A stretch of 64,000 nt of DNA from Apodemus sylvaticus (lineage: Eukaryota; Chordata; Mammalia; Rodentia; Muridae): NCBI RefSeq assembly GCF_947179515.1, contig NC_067473.1:83296013-83360012 (forward strand). Direction: 5' to 3'. Made by a program: the position numbers and the translations under genes. The notes below the pieces were generated by a model that saw only the letters and a list, made by a program, of their open reading frames with translations, made no database searches and was not told the origin of the DNA. This document shows positions 10,737-21,030 of this stretch, piece after piece; position 1 is the first letter of the stretch, and every line of letters starts with the position of its first letter.

Positions 10737-12061
10737 GTTTCCTCTTCTCTTCATTATACTGAGAGCCATAAGTAGGTGGTAAAAGGATTCAGGATTTTGT
10801 GCAATAAATAATTAGAGAATTCTCTGCTTAGAATATTACTTTTGAGGCATGCAATGTAATAAGCATTCATCAGGTGCTTGTAGACTTAAAGGTATCAGTG
10901 TAACAATTTATAAAAGAACATATATTTCATTTAATGCTACCTCTGGTTGTATTTGTGACAGTAGAAGGGGCTATTGGAAAGGTGATAGGACCTAGCAGAA
11001 GGATAGATAGAAATACAGGAAAGGCAAATGGGGTGAAGGTGATCAATGGCTATTATGTATTGAACAAACATGTCCTAAAATCCATCACTTTTTTTTACAA
11101 TGAATGTATATTGATGTACATGTAAATGCAGGTCCAGAGGCAATATTTTCAGGAGCATTTCTGATGTAGGATTCTTCAGAATTTGTACTCTAATAATTCT
11201 AAGAAAGCAGTTCTCCCTAGGTGTTGCCAAGTGTGTTAGTTTTTTATTCCTCTAACAAAACACTGAAATACCTTAGAGGGTGATAAACAGAGAAACACTT
11301 ATTGATATGCAGGATTACTCTCATAGTATTACATTGCCTTAAAACATATTTTGAATTTTCTCATTTTAATACGTTTCTTGTTTTAACTGGCTATATGCAT
11401 TTAAATATAAGAAACTTAAGCTAGGAATATACAACAATAGTAACTAATTTAGTGTTTATCAGTAATTTTCTAATTTCATAGATTTGCATTTAACTTAGGA
11501 ATTCTTAGGAAACTTCCAACTCATGGCCTAGGCAAACTTAAGGCATTGTTAACATTATATATATTAAGTAGAGGGATTTGGTTACATTTGCAATGTGCTC
11601 TTGTAAAGTAGATTTTTATGGTATATTTCAAATACTCAGTATTTAGAGTATCTGGAAATCTTACCTCACTTATTTGTTTAATCCATGTAATGTTATCCTT
11701 ACAAAATTATAATCTGGATAGTTCTCAGTAGATATTTGAGCATGTCAATAAAAACAAGATCAGTTTTAATATTTCAAGTTTTCTAAATTAAAGCTGGTAA
11801 CATTTCTATGGATGCAGTATTTAGTAAGCTTTTTATTAGTAGAGAGAAAACATGCTTTTATTCCTAAATGCAATAGAATTATTTAAAGTTAAAATCCCCC
11901 AAGGTTTTCTCCAATAGTTATAAATACAGGTGTTCATTAAAATATGTATTACCAAAGAAATGCAATATAAGTTTAAGTTATGGTGATGCATATCACAAGA
12001 CTATTTTTATTTTACTGGAATGTCAGTTACTAATGTATATAGGAGATTAAAATGGAAATAA

Positions 12062-12170
12062 AGGCAAGTGTGGTGGCACATCTGTATGATCCCAGCACTT
12101 TCAAGGCTAAGGTAGGAGGAATGTGGGTTTGATTGAAGTCAGTCTGAACTACAGGTTGTTATCTCCCTCC
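12062..12170 (+). mobile_element. B1-like SINE, diverged
   Basis: It has the GTGGTGGCACA...CCCAGCACTTTCAAGG organisation of a 7SL-derived rodent SINE, without a clean poly(A), followed by a CA-rich tract. The same insertion is present at 23697-23800 and 52283-52390, so it predates all block duplications. Confidence 0.65.
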
Positions 12171-12373
12171 TCTGTTTTCTTAAACACACATACACACACC
12201 AAAATTATCCTGGAAACATATAATTAAAATTATAAAATTGATTATTTATCTATAGAAAGGTAGGCTATGATGTTCAGTCTGGGACATCAGAAGTCAAAGA
12301 ATACTCAAAAATTAGTAGGGAAAGTAGAATGATCATTTTAACATACTGTCAAGTGAATCACAAATTTCATGAA

Positions 12374-12387
12374 TACTTTTGTTCCAG
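12374..12387 (+). promoter_or_regulatory. Putative splice acceptor before V1R coding exon A
   Basis: The pyrimidine-rich ACTTTTGTTCCAG ends at AG 12386-12387, 22 bases before the first in-frame ATG. The equivalent in block C is ATTTTTTCAG ending at 56860. Both are followed by ATATATGA, supporting a common exon boundary. Confidence 0.5.
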
Positions 12388-13295
12388 ATATATGAGATAC
12401 ACTACCAACATGCCCTTAAGATGGATACACTTACCACATATGTCCTCATTAAAGAGTATCCTTTATTGCCAAGCTGTACTTGGTGTTTTAGTCAATATTT
12501 TTCTCCTTTGTGTCTATATTTTCATAATTCTAGGTCATAGGCCAAAGTCCATGGATCTGATATCCTGCCAACTGACCTTCGTTCACATAATGTTTTTGCT
12601 CACTGGAGGAGATAATTGGCTTACAGACATATTAGATTCACTGAGCATTGAGAATGACTTCAAGTGTAAGACAGATTTTTACATGAGTAGGGTAATGAGA
12701 GGCCTCTCTATCTGCATCACCTGCCTCCTGAGTGTTTTCTGGGCTGTCACTATCAGTCCCCATACCTCACTGTTGGCAAAATTTAAACAGAAAATGAAGA
12801 TATACATGATCAATACTTTTTTCTATATTTGGTTTTTCAATTTGTTGATCAATATTCACATGTTCTTCTATGTCGGTGGTTTTTCCAATGTGAGTGAGAC
12901 CAACCAGATGAGAGTCACTAAATCCTGCTCACTATTCCCAATGAACTACACAATCAGGGGATTGATTTTGACAGTGACAACCTCCAGAGATGTATTTCTT
13001 GTAGGAGTCATGCTGATTGCAAATGTATATATGATGATTATCTTGTTCAGACACCAGAGGCACCATAAGCATCTTCATAGCATCAGCTACCTGAGAGCAT
13101 CCCCTGAGAAAAGAGCCACCCAGACTATCTTGCTGCTGGTAGGTTTGTTTGTTTGTGGTCATGTACTTAGTGGACTTCATTATCTCATCCACCTCACTGT
13201 TTTTATGGATGTATGACTCAGTTATCCTGACTGTTCAAAAGTTTGTAATGAATGCCTATCCCACAATTATTCCTTTGATACAAATAAGTTATGAT

Positions 13296-13311
13296 AAGAG
13301 AATAATTGTTG
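13296..13311 (+). repeat. L1 target-site duplication, left copy
   Basis: AAGAGAATAATTGTTG is repeated perfectly at 20764-20779 after the L1 tail. The sequence belongs to the V1R coding region. Confidence 0.95.
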
Positions 13312-13319
13312 AGACCGGC

Positions 13320-13355
<36 letters not shown>

Positions 13356-15350
13356 GGCTGGTCCAGAGGAAGGGCCATCAGCAGTAGAACCAAGCGGACA
13401 GGGTCCAGGCAGACCCGGCGCCCACGACCACTGGCCATAGCTGGCCAGCCAGGCTGCAAGCAGCGGCGGATTTACGGTGCCTTTCACCACACAGAAGCCA
13501 CATCAGAACTCTGCCTCCCGCCAGTCAGTTACCAGGGCTCCATATTGGTTCTCGGTCGCCAGAGAAATCAGACTGAGGTACGCAAATATAACCCGAGACC
13601 AACATCGCGGGGGTCTAAGCCCGACAGGCGTTGGCCTACACCCAGGCCCGGGGCTGATCGGAGGTCCACCGGGGTGCAAACCCGGCCAGGAGGTTTTTTT
13701 CCTCCCGGGCCGGCACGCGCACCACCACCATTTTGCCTAAGGGAAGCCAGGGAGACCTAGCAGGCAAAACCAAACCGGCTAACAGGCATAGCTCGAGGCG
13801 GACATAGCAGGGGTCTCAGACGGTCAGGCCCCGGACTGCCCCCAGGTCCTGGGATGCTCGGTGGGCCATCTGTGTGCCAACCCAGCCAGGAGCTTGTTTG
13901 CCTGGGCCAGCGCGCACCGCCGCCATTTTGCCTACGGGAAGCCAGAGAGACCTAGCAGGCAAAACCAAACCAGCTAACAGGCATAGCCCAAGGCGGACAT
14001 AGCAGGGGTCTCAGACGGTCAGGCCCTGGACTGCCCCCAGGCCCAGGACTGCTCGGTGGGCCATCTGTGTGCCGACCCAGCCAGGAGGTTGTTTATCGGG
14101 GCTGTTTGCGTACCACCCCCATTTTGCCTACGGGAAGCCAGAGAGACCTAGCAGGCAAAACCAAACCAGCTAACAGGCATAGCCCGAGGCGGACATAGCA
14201 GGGGTCTCAGACGGTCAGGCCCTGGACTGCCCCCAGGTCCTGGGCTGCTCGGTGGGCCATCTGTGTGCCAAACCAGCCAGGAGCTTGTTTGCCCGGGCCT
14301 GCGCGCACCGCCGCCATTTTGCCTATGGGAAGCCAGAGAAACTAGCAGAAAAAACCAAACCAGCTAACAGGCATAGCCCAAGGCGGACATAGCAGGGGTC
14401 TCAGACGGTCAGGCCCTGGACTGCCCCCAGGCCCTGGGCTGCTCGGTGGGTCATCTGTGTGCCAACCCGGCCAGGAGGTTGTTTATCTGGGCCAGTTTGC
14501 GCACCACCGCCATTTTGACTACGGGAAGCCAGAGAGACCTAGCAGGCAAAACCAAACCAGCTAACAGGCATAGCCCAAGGAGGACATAGCAGGGGTCTCA
14601 GACGGTCAGGCCCTGGACTGCCCCCAGGTCCTGGGCTGCTCGGTGGGCCATCTGTGTGCCAAACCAGCCAGGAGCTTGTTTGCCCGGGCCTGCGCGCACC
14701 TCCGCCATTTTGCCTACGGGAAGCCAGAGAGACCTAGCAGGCAAAACCAAACCAGCTAACAGGCATAGCCCAAGGAGGACATAGCAGGGGTCTCAGACGG
14801 TCAGGCCCTGGACTGCCCCCAGGCCCTGGGCTGCTCGTTGGGCCATCTGTGTGCTGACCCAGCCAGGAGGTTGTTAGCCCAGCAGACTCTCCCAGCACTC
14901 TCAGGGAACTCGCGCATGCCACCATCCTAGCCACCTGACACACCCAATGAACACCCACAGCTGAGGGGAGCTTTGCACCAACATTGGCCTGCCAGGCTTT
15001 TGCCTAGACTCAGGGCCTGAGCAGCTAGGCTAGCCTTGGGTGCACCAACCCAGTTGGGAGTTCTGCTGCCCAGATCAGCCTGGGCGGCAGCACCACATAT
15101 CAAAGTCCTGCAAGTGGCTAGCTGGGTTTCCGGGCGGCCAGCTGGGAGAAGTCAGTGTGCTCCAGTGAATCCAGCGGGCCCCAGCGGGAGCCTTCGGGTG
15201 CCTGCTTTGGGATCTGAACAGCCTGGGCAGCAGCACCCTGTCTACAAGCAGCGCAGGAGGTAAGCTGTGCACCAGAGGCCAACTGGGAAGGGGCAGCTTG
15301 CACTGGTGAGTCCAGCACTGACAAGAAAAACTAACACCAGTGAGAACTAG
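13312..15350 (+). promoter_or_regulatory. L1 5' UTR / internal promoter
   Basis: It starts with a (GCA)n run (13320-13354), then a 13356-13570 leader, a diverged monomer-like unit (about 13570-13740) and six tandem monomers to about 14870, then a non-repetitive 480-bp segment up to the ORF1 start. It is GC-rich, unlike its AT-rich surroundings. By analogy with mouse monomers and the human 5' UTR it should be an internal pol II promoter. Confidence 0.8.
13741..14870 (+). repeat. Six ~195-bp promoter monomers, alternating in two types
   Basis: Copies of GGGAAGCCAG start at 13741, 13936, 14132, 14327, 14523 and 14718, spaced 195, 196, 195, 196 and 195 bp. Copies 1, 3 and 5 carry GTCCTGGG and GAGCTTGTTTGC; copies 2, 4 and 6 carry GCCC and GAGGTTGTT. 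Most junctions hold CGCCATTTTG, a YY1-like site (degraded at about 14117). The last copy is shortened where it enters the unique 5' UTR. Confidence 0.92.
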
Positions 15351-16622
15351 ATGGCAAAAGGCAAACGCAGGAACGTCACTAACAGAAATCAAGGCAATAT
15401 GGCAACATCTGAACCCAATTCTCCTCTACCAACATGTCCTGGATACCCCATCACACCAGTAAAACAAGATTTGGATTTAAAATCACTGGTCATGATGCTG
15501 GTACAGGAACACATGAAGGACACACTTAAAGAAATTCAGGAGAAAATGGATCAAAAGTTAGAAGCCCTTGCAAGGGAAACACAAAAATCATTGAAAGAAA
15601 TCCAGGAGAATACAAAAGCCAACAAGGAGGAAATGCAAAAAACACATAAAGAAATACAGGAGAACTTTGATCAACAGGCTGAGGTCATGAAAGACGAAAC
15701 ACAAAAATCTCTTAAAGAAATACAGGAGAACTTTGGTCAACAGGCTGAGCTCATGAAAGAGGAAACACAAAAATCTCTTAAAGAATTACAGGAAAACACA
15801 AACATGCAAGTGAAGGAGCTAAGCAAAACCATCCAGGATCTAAAATCAGAAGTAGAAACAACTAAGAAAACTCAAAGGGAGACAACTTTGGAGATAGAAA
15901 GCCTTGGGAAGAAATCAGGGGACAGAGATACAAATATCAACAACAGAATACAAGAGATAGAAGAAAGAATCTCAGATGCTGAAGATTCCATAGAAAACAT
16001 GGACTCAACAGTTAAAGAAAATGCAAAATGCAAAAAACTTGTAACCCAAAATATCCAGGAAATCCAGGACACAATGAGAAGACCAAACCTAAGGATTATA
16101 GGCATAGATGAGAGTGAAGATTTACAACTTAAAGGGCCAGCAAATATCTTCAATAAAATTATGGAAGAAAACTTCCCTAACCTAAAGAGAGAGATGCCCA
16201 TGAATATACAAGAAGCCTACAGAACTCCAAACAGACTGGACCAGAACAGAAATACTTCCCGTCACATAATAATCAAAACACCAAATGTTCTAAACAAAGA
16301 AAGAATACTAAAGGCAGTAAGAGAAAAAGGCCAAGTAACATATAAAGGAAGACCTATCAGAATCACAGCAGACTTTTCACCTGAGACTATGAAGGCTAGA
16401 AGGTCCAGGGCAGATCTCATGCAGACTCTAAGAGAACACAAATGCCAACCAAAACTACTATATCCAGCAAAACTCTCAATCACCATAGATGGAGAAACTA
16501 AGATATTTCATGACAAAACCAAGTTTACCCAATATCTATCCACAAACCCGGCCCTAAAAAGGATAATAGGAGGACAACACCAATACAAGGAGGGAAACTT
16601 CACCCTGGAAAAAGCAAGATAG
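15351..16622 (+). CDS. L1 ORF1 protein (RNA-binding chaperone), intact
   Basis: The 423-residue protein begins MAKGKRRNVTNRNQ and forms the trimeric RNA-binding component of the L1 ribonucleoprotein in the cytoplasm. Residues about 45-225 are heptad-rich coiled coil with a length-polymorphic segment: 66-bp units starting at 15630, 15696 and 15762 give repeated ETQKSLKEIQEN modules. The RRM begins about residue 243 (RPNLRIIGIDESED) and the C-terminal domain follows from about 336 (DFSPETMKARRS, KLLYPAKLSI). The frame is open throughout. ORF2 starts 59 bp downstream, as usual for this bicistronic element. The extra LPR unit makes it longer than a typical murid ORF1p of roughly 370 residues. Confidence 0.96.
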   Translation: MAKGKRRNVTNRNQGNMATSEPNSPLPTCPGYPITPVKQDLDLKSLVMMLVQEHMKDTLKEIQEKMDQKLEALARETQKSLKEIQENTKANKEEMQKTHKEIQENFDQQAEVMKDETQKSLKEIQENFGQQAELMKEETQKSLKELQENTNMQVKELSKTIQDLKSEVETTKKTQRETTLEIESLGKKSGDRDTNINNRIQEIEERISDAEDSIENMDSTVKENAKCKKLVTQNIQEIQDTMRRPNLRIIGIDESEDLQLKGPANIFNKIMEENFPNLKREMPMNIQEAYRTPNRLDQNRNTSRHIIIKTPNVLNKERILKAVREKGQVTYKGRPIRITADFSPETMKARRSRADLMQTLREHKCQPKLLYPAKLSITIDGETKIFHDKTKFTQYLSTNPALKRIIGGQHQYKEGNFTLEKAR

Positions 16623-16681
16623 TAACCTTTCATCAAACCCAAAAGAAGTTAAGCATTCAAATTTAAAAAATAACGTCAAAA

Positions 16682-19600
16682 ATGATAGGAAGTAACAATC
16701 ACTATTCCTTAATATCTCTTAACATCAATGGACTTAATGCCCCAATAAAAAGACACAGACTAACTGAATGGATATGTAAACAGGACCCTACACTTTGCTG
16801 CTTACAGGAAACACACCTCAGGGTCAAAGACAAACACTACCTTAGAGTAAAAGGCTGGAAGACAATTTTACAAGCAAATGGTCTCAGGAAACAAGCTGGA
16901 GTAGCCATTTTAATATCAGATAAAATTGACTTTCAACCCAAAGTCATCAAAAGAGACCCTGAGGGACACTTCTTGCTGGTCAAAGGAAAAATACAAAAAG
17001 AAGAACTGTCAATCCTGAACATCTATGCCCCAAATGCAAGGGCACCCTCTTTCGTAAAAGAAACTTTATTAAAACTAAAAGCACACATTGCACCTAACAC
17101 AATAATTGTGGGTGACTTCAACACTGCACTTTCCTCAATGGACCGATCAGGAAAACAGAAACTAAACAGGGACACAATGAAACTAATTGAAGCTTTGGAC
17201 CAATTAGATTTAACAGATATATATAGAACATTCTATCCTAAAACAAAAGAATATACCTTTTTCTCAGCACCTCATGGTACCTTCTCCAAAATCGACCATA
17301 TAATTGGTCACAAGACAGACCTCAACAAATATAAGAAGATAGAACTAATCCCATGCCTCCTATCTGATCACTATGGAGTAAAAGTGGTCTTCAATAGCAA
17401 CAGAAACAACAGAAAACCCACATACACGTGGAAACTTAACAATACTCTACTCAATGATACCTTGGTCAAGGAAGAAATAAAGAAAGAAATTAAAGACTTT
17501 TTAGAACACAATGAAAATGAAAACACAACATACCCAAATCTATGGGACACAATGAAAGCAGTGCTAAGAGGAAAACTCATAGCCCTGAGTGCCTCCAAAA
17601 AGAAAATGGAGAGAGCATATATTACCAGCTTAATGACACACCTGAAAGCCCTAGAACAAAAAGAAGCTACTTCGCCCAGGAGGAGTAGAAGGCAGGAAAT
17701 CATCAAACTCAGGGCCGAAATCAATGAAGTAGAAACAAAGAGAACCATACAAAAAATCAACAAAACCAGGAGCTGGTTCTTTGAGAAAATCAACAAGATA
17801 GATAAACCCTTAGCCAGACTGACCAAAGGGCACAGAGAAAGTATCCAAATTAACAAACTTAGAAATGAAAAGGGAGATATAACAACGGAAACTGAGGAAA
17901 TCCAAAAAATCATCAGATCCTACTACAAGAGCCTGTACTCAACACAACTGGAGAATCTGGAGGAAATGGACAATTTCCTTGACAGATACCAGACACCAAA
18001 ATTAAATCAGGACCAACTAGACCATCTAAACAGTCCCATAATGCCTAAAGAAATAGAAGGAGTCATAGAAAGTCTTCCAACCAAAAAAAGCACAGGACCA
18101 GATGGCTTCAGTGCAGAATTCTACCAGACCTTCAAAGAAGAGTTAACACCAATACTCTTCAAACTATTCCACAAAATAGAAACAGAAGGAACACTACCCA
18201 ATTCCTTCTACGAAGCCACAATTATGCTGATACCAAAGCCACACAAAGATCCAACAAAGAAAGAGAACTTCAGACCAATTTCCCTTATGAACATCGATGC
18301 AAAAATACTCAATAAAATTCTTGCCAACCGAATCCAAGAACACATCAAAATGATCATCCACCATGATCAAGTAGGCTTTATCCCGGGAATGCAGGGTTGG
18401 TTCAATATACGAAAATCCATCAATACAATCCACTACATAAACAAACTCAAAGAACAAAACCACATGGTCATTTCATTGGATGCTGAAAAAGCATTTGACA
18501 AAATTCAGCATCCCTTCATGCTTAAAGTCTTGGAGAGAACCAGAATTCAAGGCCCATACCTAAACATAGTAAAAGCAATATACAGCAAACCGGTAGCCAG
18601 CATCAAACTAAATGGAGAGAAACTTGAAGCAATCCCACTGAAATCAGGGACCAGACAAGGCTGCCCCCTTTCTCCTTATCTTTTCAATATTGTACTTGAG
18701 GTACTAGCTCGGGCAATTCGACAACATAAGGAGGTCAAAGGGGTACAAATTGGAAAGGAAGAAGTCAAACTATCATTATTTGCAGACGACATGATCGTCT
18801 ACCTAAGTGACCCAAAGAACTCCACTAGAGAGCTCCTACAGCTGATAAACAACTTCAGCAAAGTGGCAGGTTATAAAATCAACTCAAGCAAATCAGTGGC
18901 CTTCCTATACTCAAAGGATAAGCAGGCTGAGAAAGAAATTAGGGAAATGACCCCCTTCACAATAGCCTCAAACAGTATAAAGTATCTTGGGGTGACTCTT
19001 ACCAAACATGTGAAAGATCTGTATGACAAGAACTTCAAGACTCTGAAGAAGGAAATGGAAGAAGACCTCAAGAAATGGGAAAACCTCCCATGCTCATGGA
19101 TCGGTAGAATCAATATAGTTAAAATGGCCATTTTGCCTAAAGTACTATACAGATTCAATGCAATACCCATCAAAATCCCAACTCAATTCTTCACAGAGTT
19201 AGAAAGAGCAATTATCAAATTCATCTGGAACAACAAAAAACCCAGGATAGCTAAAACTATTCTCAGCAACAAAAGAAAATCTGGGGAATCAGTATCCCTG
19301 ACCTCAAGCAATACTACAGAGCAATAGTGTTAAAAACTGCATGGTATTGGTACAGTGACAGACAGGAGGATCAATGGAACAGGATTGAAGATCCAGAAAT
19401 GAACCCACACACCTATGGCCACTTGATCCTCGACAAAGAGGCTGAAAACATCCAATGGAAAAAAGATAGCCTTTTCAACAAATGGTGCTGGTTCAACTGG
19501 AGGTCAGCATGCAGAAGAATGCGAATTGATCCATCCTTGTCTCCTTGTACTAAGCTCAACTCCAAATGGATCAAGGACCTCTACATAAAGCCAGACACTC

Positions 19601-20505
19601 TGAAGCTAATAGAAAAGAAACTGGGGAAGACCCTTGAGGACATCGGTACAGGGAGAAAGTTTCTGAACAGAACACCAATAGCGTATGCTCTAAGAGCAAG
19701 AATTGACAAATGGGACCTCATAAGGTTACAGAGATTCTGTAAGGCAAAGGACACCATCAAGAGGACAGATCGGCAACCAACAAATTGGGAAAAGATCTTC
19801 ACCAATCCTACATCAGATAGAGGGCTAATATCCAATATATATAAAGAACTCAAGAAGTTAGACTCCAGAAAACCAAACAACCCTATTAAAAAATGGGGTA
19901 CAGAGTTAAACAAAGAATTCTCACCTGAAGAACTTCGGATGGCGGAGAAGCATCTTAAAAAATGCTCAACTTCATTAGTCATTAGGGAAATGCAAATCAA
20001 AACAACACTAAGATTTCATCTTACACCAGTCAGAATGGCTAAGATTAAAAATTCAGGAGACAGCAGGTGTTGGAGAGGGTGTGGAGAAAGAGGAACACTC
20101 CTCCACTGCTGGTGGGGTTGCAAATTGGTACAACCACTCTGGAAATCAGTCTGGCGGTTCCTCCGAAAACTGGGCACCTCACTTCCAGAAGATCCTGCTA
20201 TACCACTCCTGGGCATATACCCAGAAGACTCCCCACCATGTAATAAGGATACATGTTCTACTATGTTCAATGCAGCCCTATTTATAATTGCCAGATGTTG
20301 GAAAGAACCCAGGTATCCCTCAACAGAAGAGTGGATGCAAAAAATGTGGTATATCTACACAATGGAGTACTATTCAGCCATTAGAAACAACGAATTCATG
20401 AAATTCTTAGGCAAATGGATGGAGCTAGAGAATATCATACTCAGTGAGGTAACCCAGACTCAAAAGGTGAATCATGGTATGCACTCACTAATAAGTGGAT
20501 ATTAA
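16682..20505 (+). pseudogene. L1 ORF2 (endonuclease and reverse transcriptase) with one frameshift
   Basis: ORF2 nicks target DNA and reverse-transcribes L1 RNA. The apurinic-type endonuclease covers residues 1-240 with N in LNINGL, E in QETHL, GDFN (144-147) and SDH (228-230). The RT region carries FADD at 700-703. At 19283-19286 the run is GGGG where the copies at 9273, 27790 (reverse) and 44158 (reverse) have GGGGG, so the first frame ends at 19327 after 881 residues. The remaining post-RT and cysteine-rich part (CWRGCGERG...HCWWGCK near 20068) is open to the stop at 20505. With the base present the frame would be about 1274 codons. This is the only lesion I see. Confidence 0.93.
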
Positions 20506-20763
20506 CCTAGAAAACTGGAATACCCAAAACATAATCCACACATCAAATGAGGTACAAGAAGAAAGGAGGAGTGGCCCCTCGTTCTGGAAAGACTCAGTGA
20601 AACAGTATTCAGCAAAACCAGAACGGGGAAGTGGGAAGGGGTGGGTGGGAGGACAGGGGAAGAGAAGGGGGCTTACGGGACTTTCGGGGAGTGGGGGGGC
20701 TAGAAAAGGGGAAATCATTTGAAATGTAAATAAATTATATCGAATAAAAAAAATTAAAAAAAA
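20506..20763 (+). other. L1 3' UTR with G-rich tract and polyadenylation signal
   Basis: A run of G-blocks at 20625-20671 can form a G-quadruplex, a conserved feature of L1 3' UTRs. GAATAAA lies at 20741-20747 before an interrupted A tail. Confidence 0.85.
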
Positions 20764-20779
20764 AAGAGAATAATTGTTG
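20764..20779 (+). repeat. L1 target-site duplication, right copy
   Basis: This is a perfect repeat of 13296-13311. Confidence 0.95.
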
Positions 20780-20858
20780 TGTTGAAAAACTTGCAGTCAA
20801 AGTGCCACAAGATTTTCTAATATTTGATCCTTTCTCTTCTTTTAAAAATGATTCATTT

Positions 20859-21030
20859 GGGGCTGGAGAGATGGCTCAAAAGGTTAAAAGAGCTGACTGC
20901 TTTCAGAAGTCCTAAGTTTAAATCCCAGCAACCACATGGTGGCTTACCACCATCTGTAATGGGATCTGGTGCCCTCTTCTGGTGTGTCAGCCTACAATAT
21001 ACCCATATAAGTAAAATAAATTTTAAAGTA
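20859..21030 (+). mobile_element. B2 SINE
   Basis: It begins GGGGCTGGAGAGATGGCTCA, contains the ACCACATGGTGGCTTACCACC block and ends in AATAAATTTT. It is the tRNA-derived rodent B2. Diverged direct repeats AAAATGATTCATTTG and TATGATTTGCTT flank it. The same insertion lies after V1R copy B (31627). Confidence 0.92.

Larger units (their letters stand above)
9400..12420 (+). repeat. Duplicated V1R upstream block A
   Basis: This block is homologous along its length to 21036-23850 (block B) and in large part to 49165-52440 (block C), including the same B1-like SINE and CA tract. It carries no coding region; a short ORF at 10934-11125 is conserved in place in block B (22576-22758) but has no known match. 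After the SINE it jumps to the immediate V1R leader (12290-12420, homologous to 56770-56895), so about 4.3 kb present in block C is missing. Confidence 0.8.
13312..20763 (+). mobile_element. Full-length young L1 (LINE-1)
   Basis: The element is 7.45 kb long with a GCA-repeat 5' end, a 2.0-kb 5' UTR containing six ~195-bp monomers, an intact ORF1, an ORF2 with a single visible frameshift, a G-rich 3' UTR and an A-rich tail with AATAAA. The perfect 16-bp target duplication shows target-primed insertion and little decay since. It mobilised by copying its own RNA at a nicked genomic site. Confidence 0.97.
12440..20820 (+). pseudogene. Vomeronasal type-1 receptor pseudogene A (frameshift plus L1 insertion)
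   Basis: This was a seven-helix pheromone receptor of the V1R family, normally expressed in vomeronasal sensory neurons and coupled to Gi2. From the family-type start MSSLKSILY (12440; an in-frame ATG also at 12410) it reads through TM1 to TM6 with the HRPK-MDLISCQL, RVMRGLSICITCLLS, NVSETNQ and HLRASPEKRATQTILLL-type motifs. At about 13142-13153 it has four extra bases (an extra GTTT in a TTTG run) relative to the gene at 57093, which shifts the frame into a stop at 13214-13216. The true frame continues as VMYLVDFIISSTS...YPTIIPLIQIS to 13311, where a 7.45-kb L1 interrupts it. The last codons and the ancestral TAA follow at 20780-20820. It is dead twice over. Confidence 0.92.

Noticed and set aside
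10934..11125. Short ORF conserved in blocks A and B
   Set aside because: Conservation is explained by recent duplication; the ends differ and no family is recognised.
13149..13760. 203-codon frame with a poly-Ser stretch
   Set aside because: It is the shifted V1R tail reading into the L1 (GCA)n and 5' UTR, not a gene.
13741..14870. CRISPR-like regular repeats
   Set aside because: Units are contiguous 195-bp copies without spacers, in an L1 promoter of a mammalian genome.
15588..18463. Minus-strand ORFs opposite L1 ORF1 and ORF2 (for example 17371-17913)
   Set aside because: Antisense shadows of A-rich L1 coding sequence.
20859..21030. tRNA gene
   Set aside because: tRNA-like promoter boxes belong to a B2 SINE; no cloverleaf of a real tRNA.
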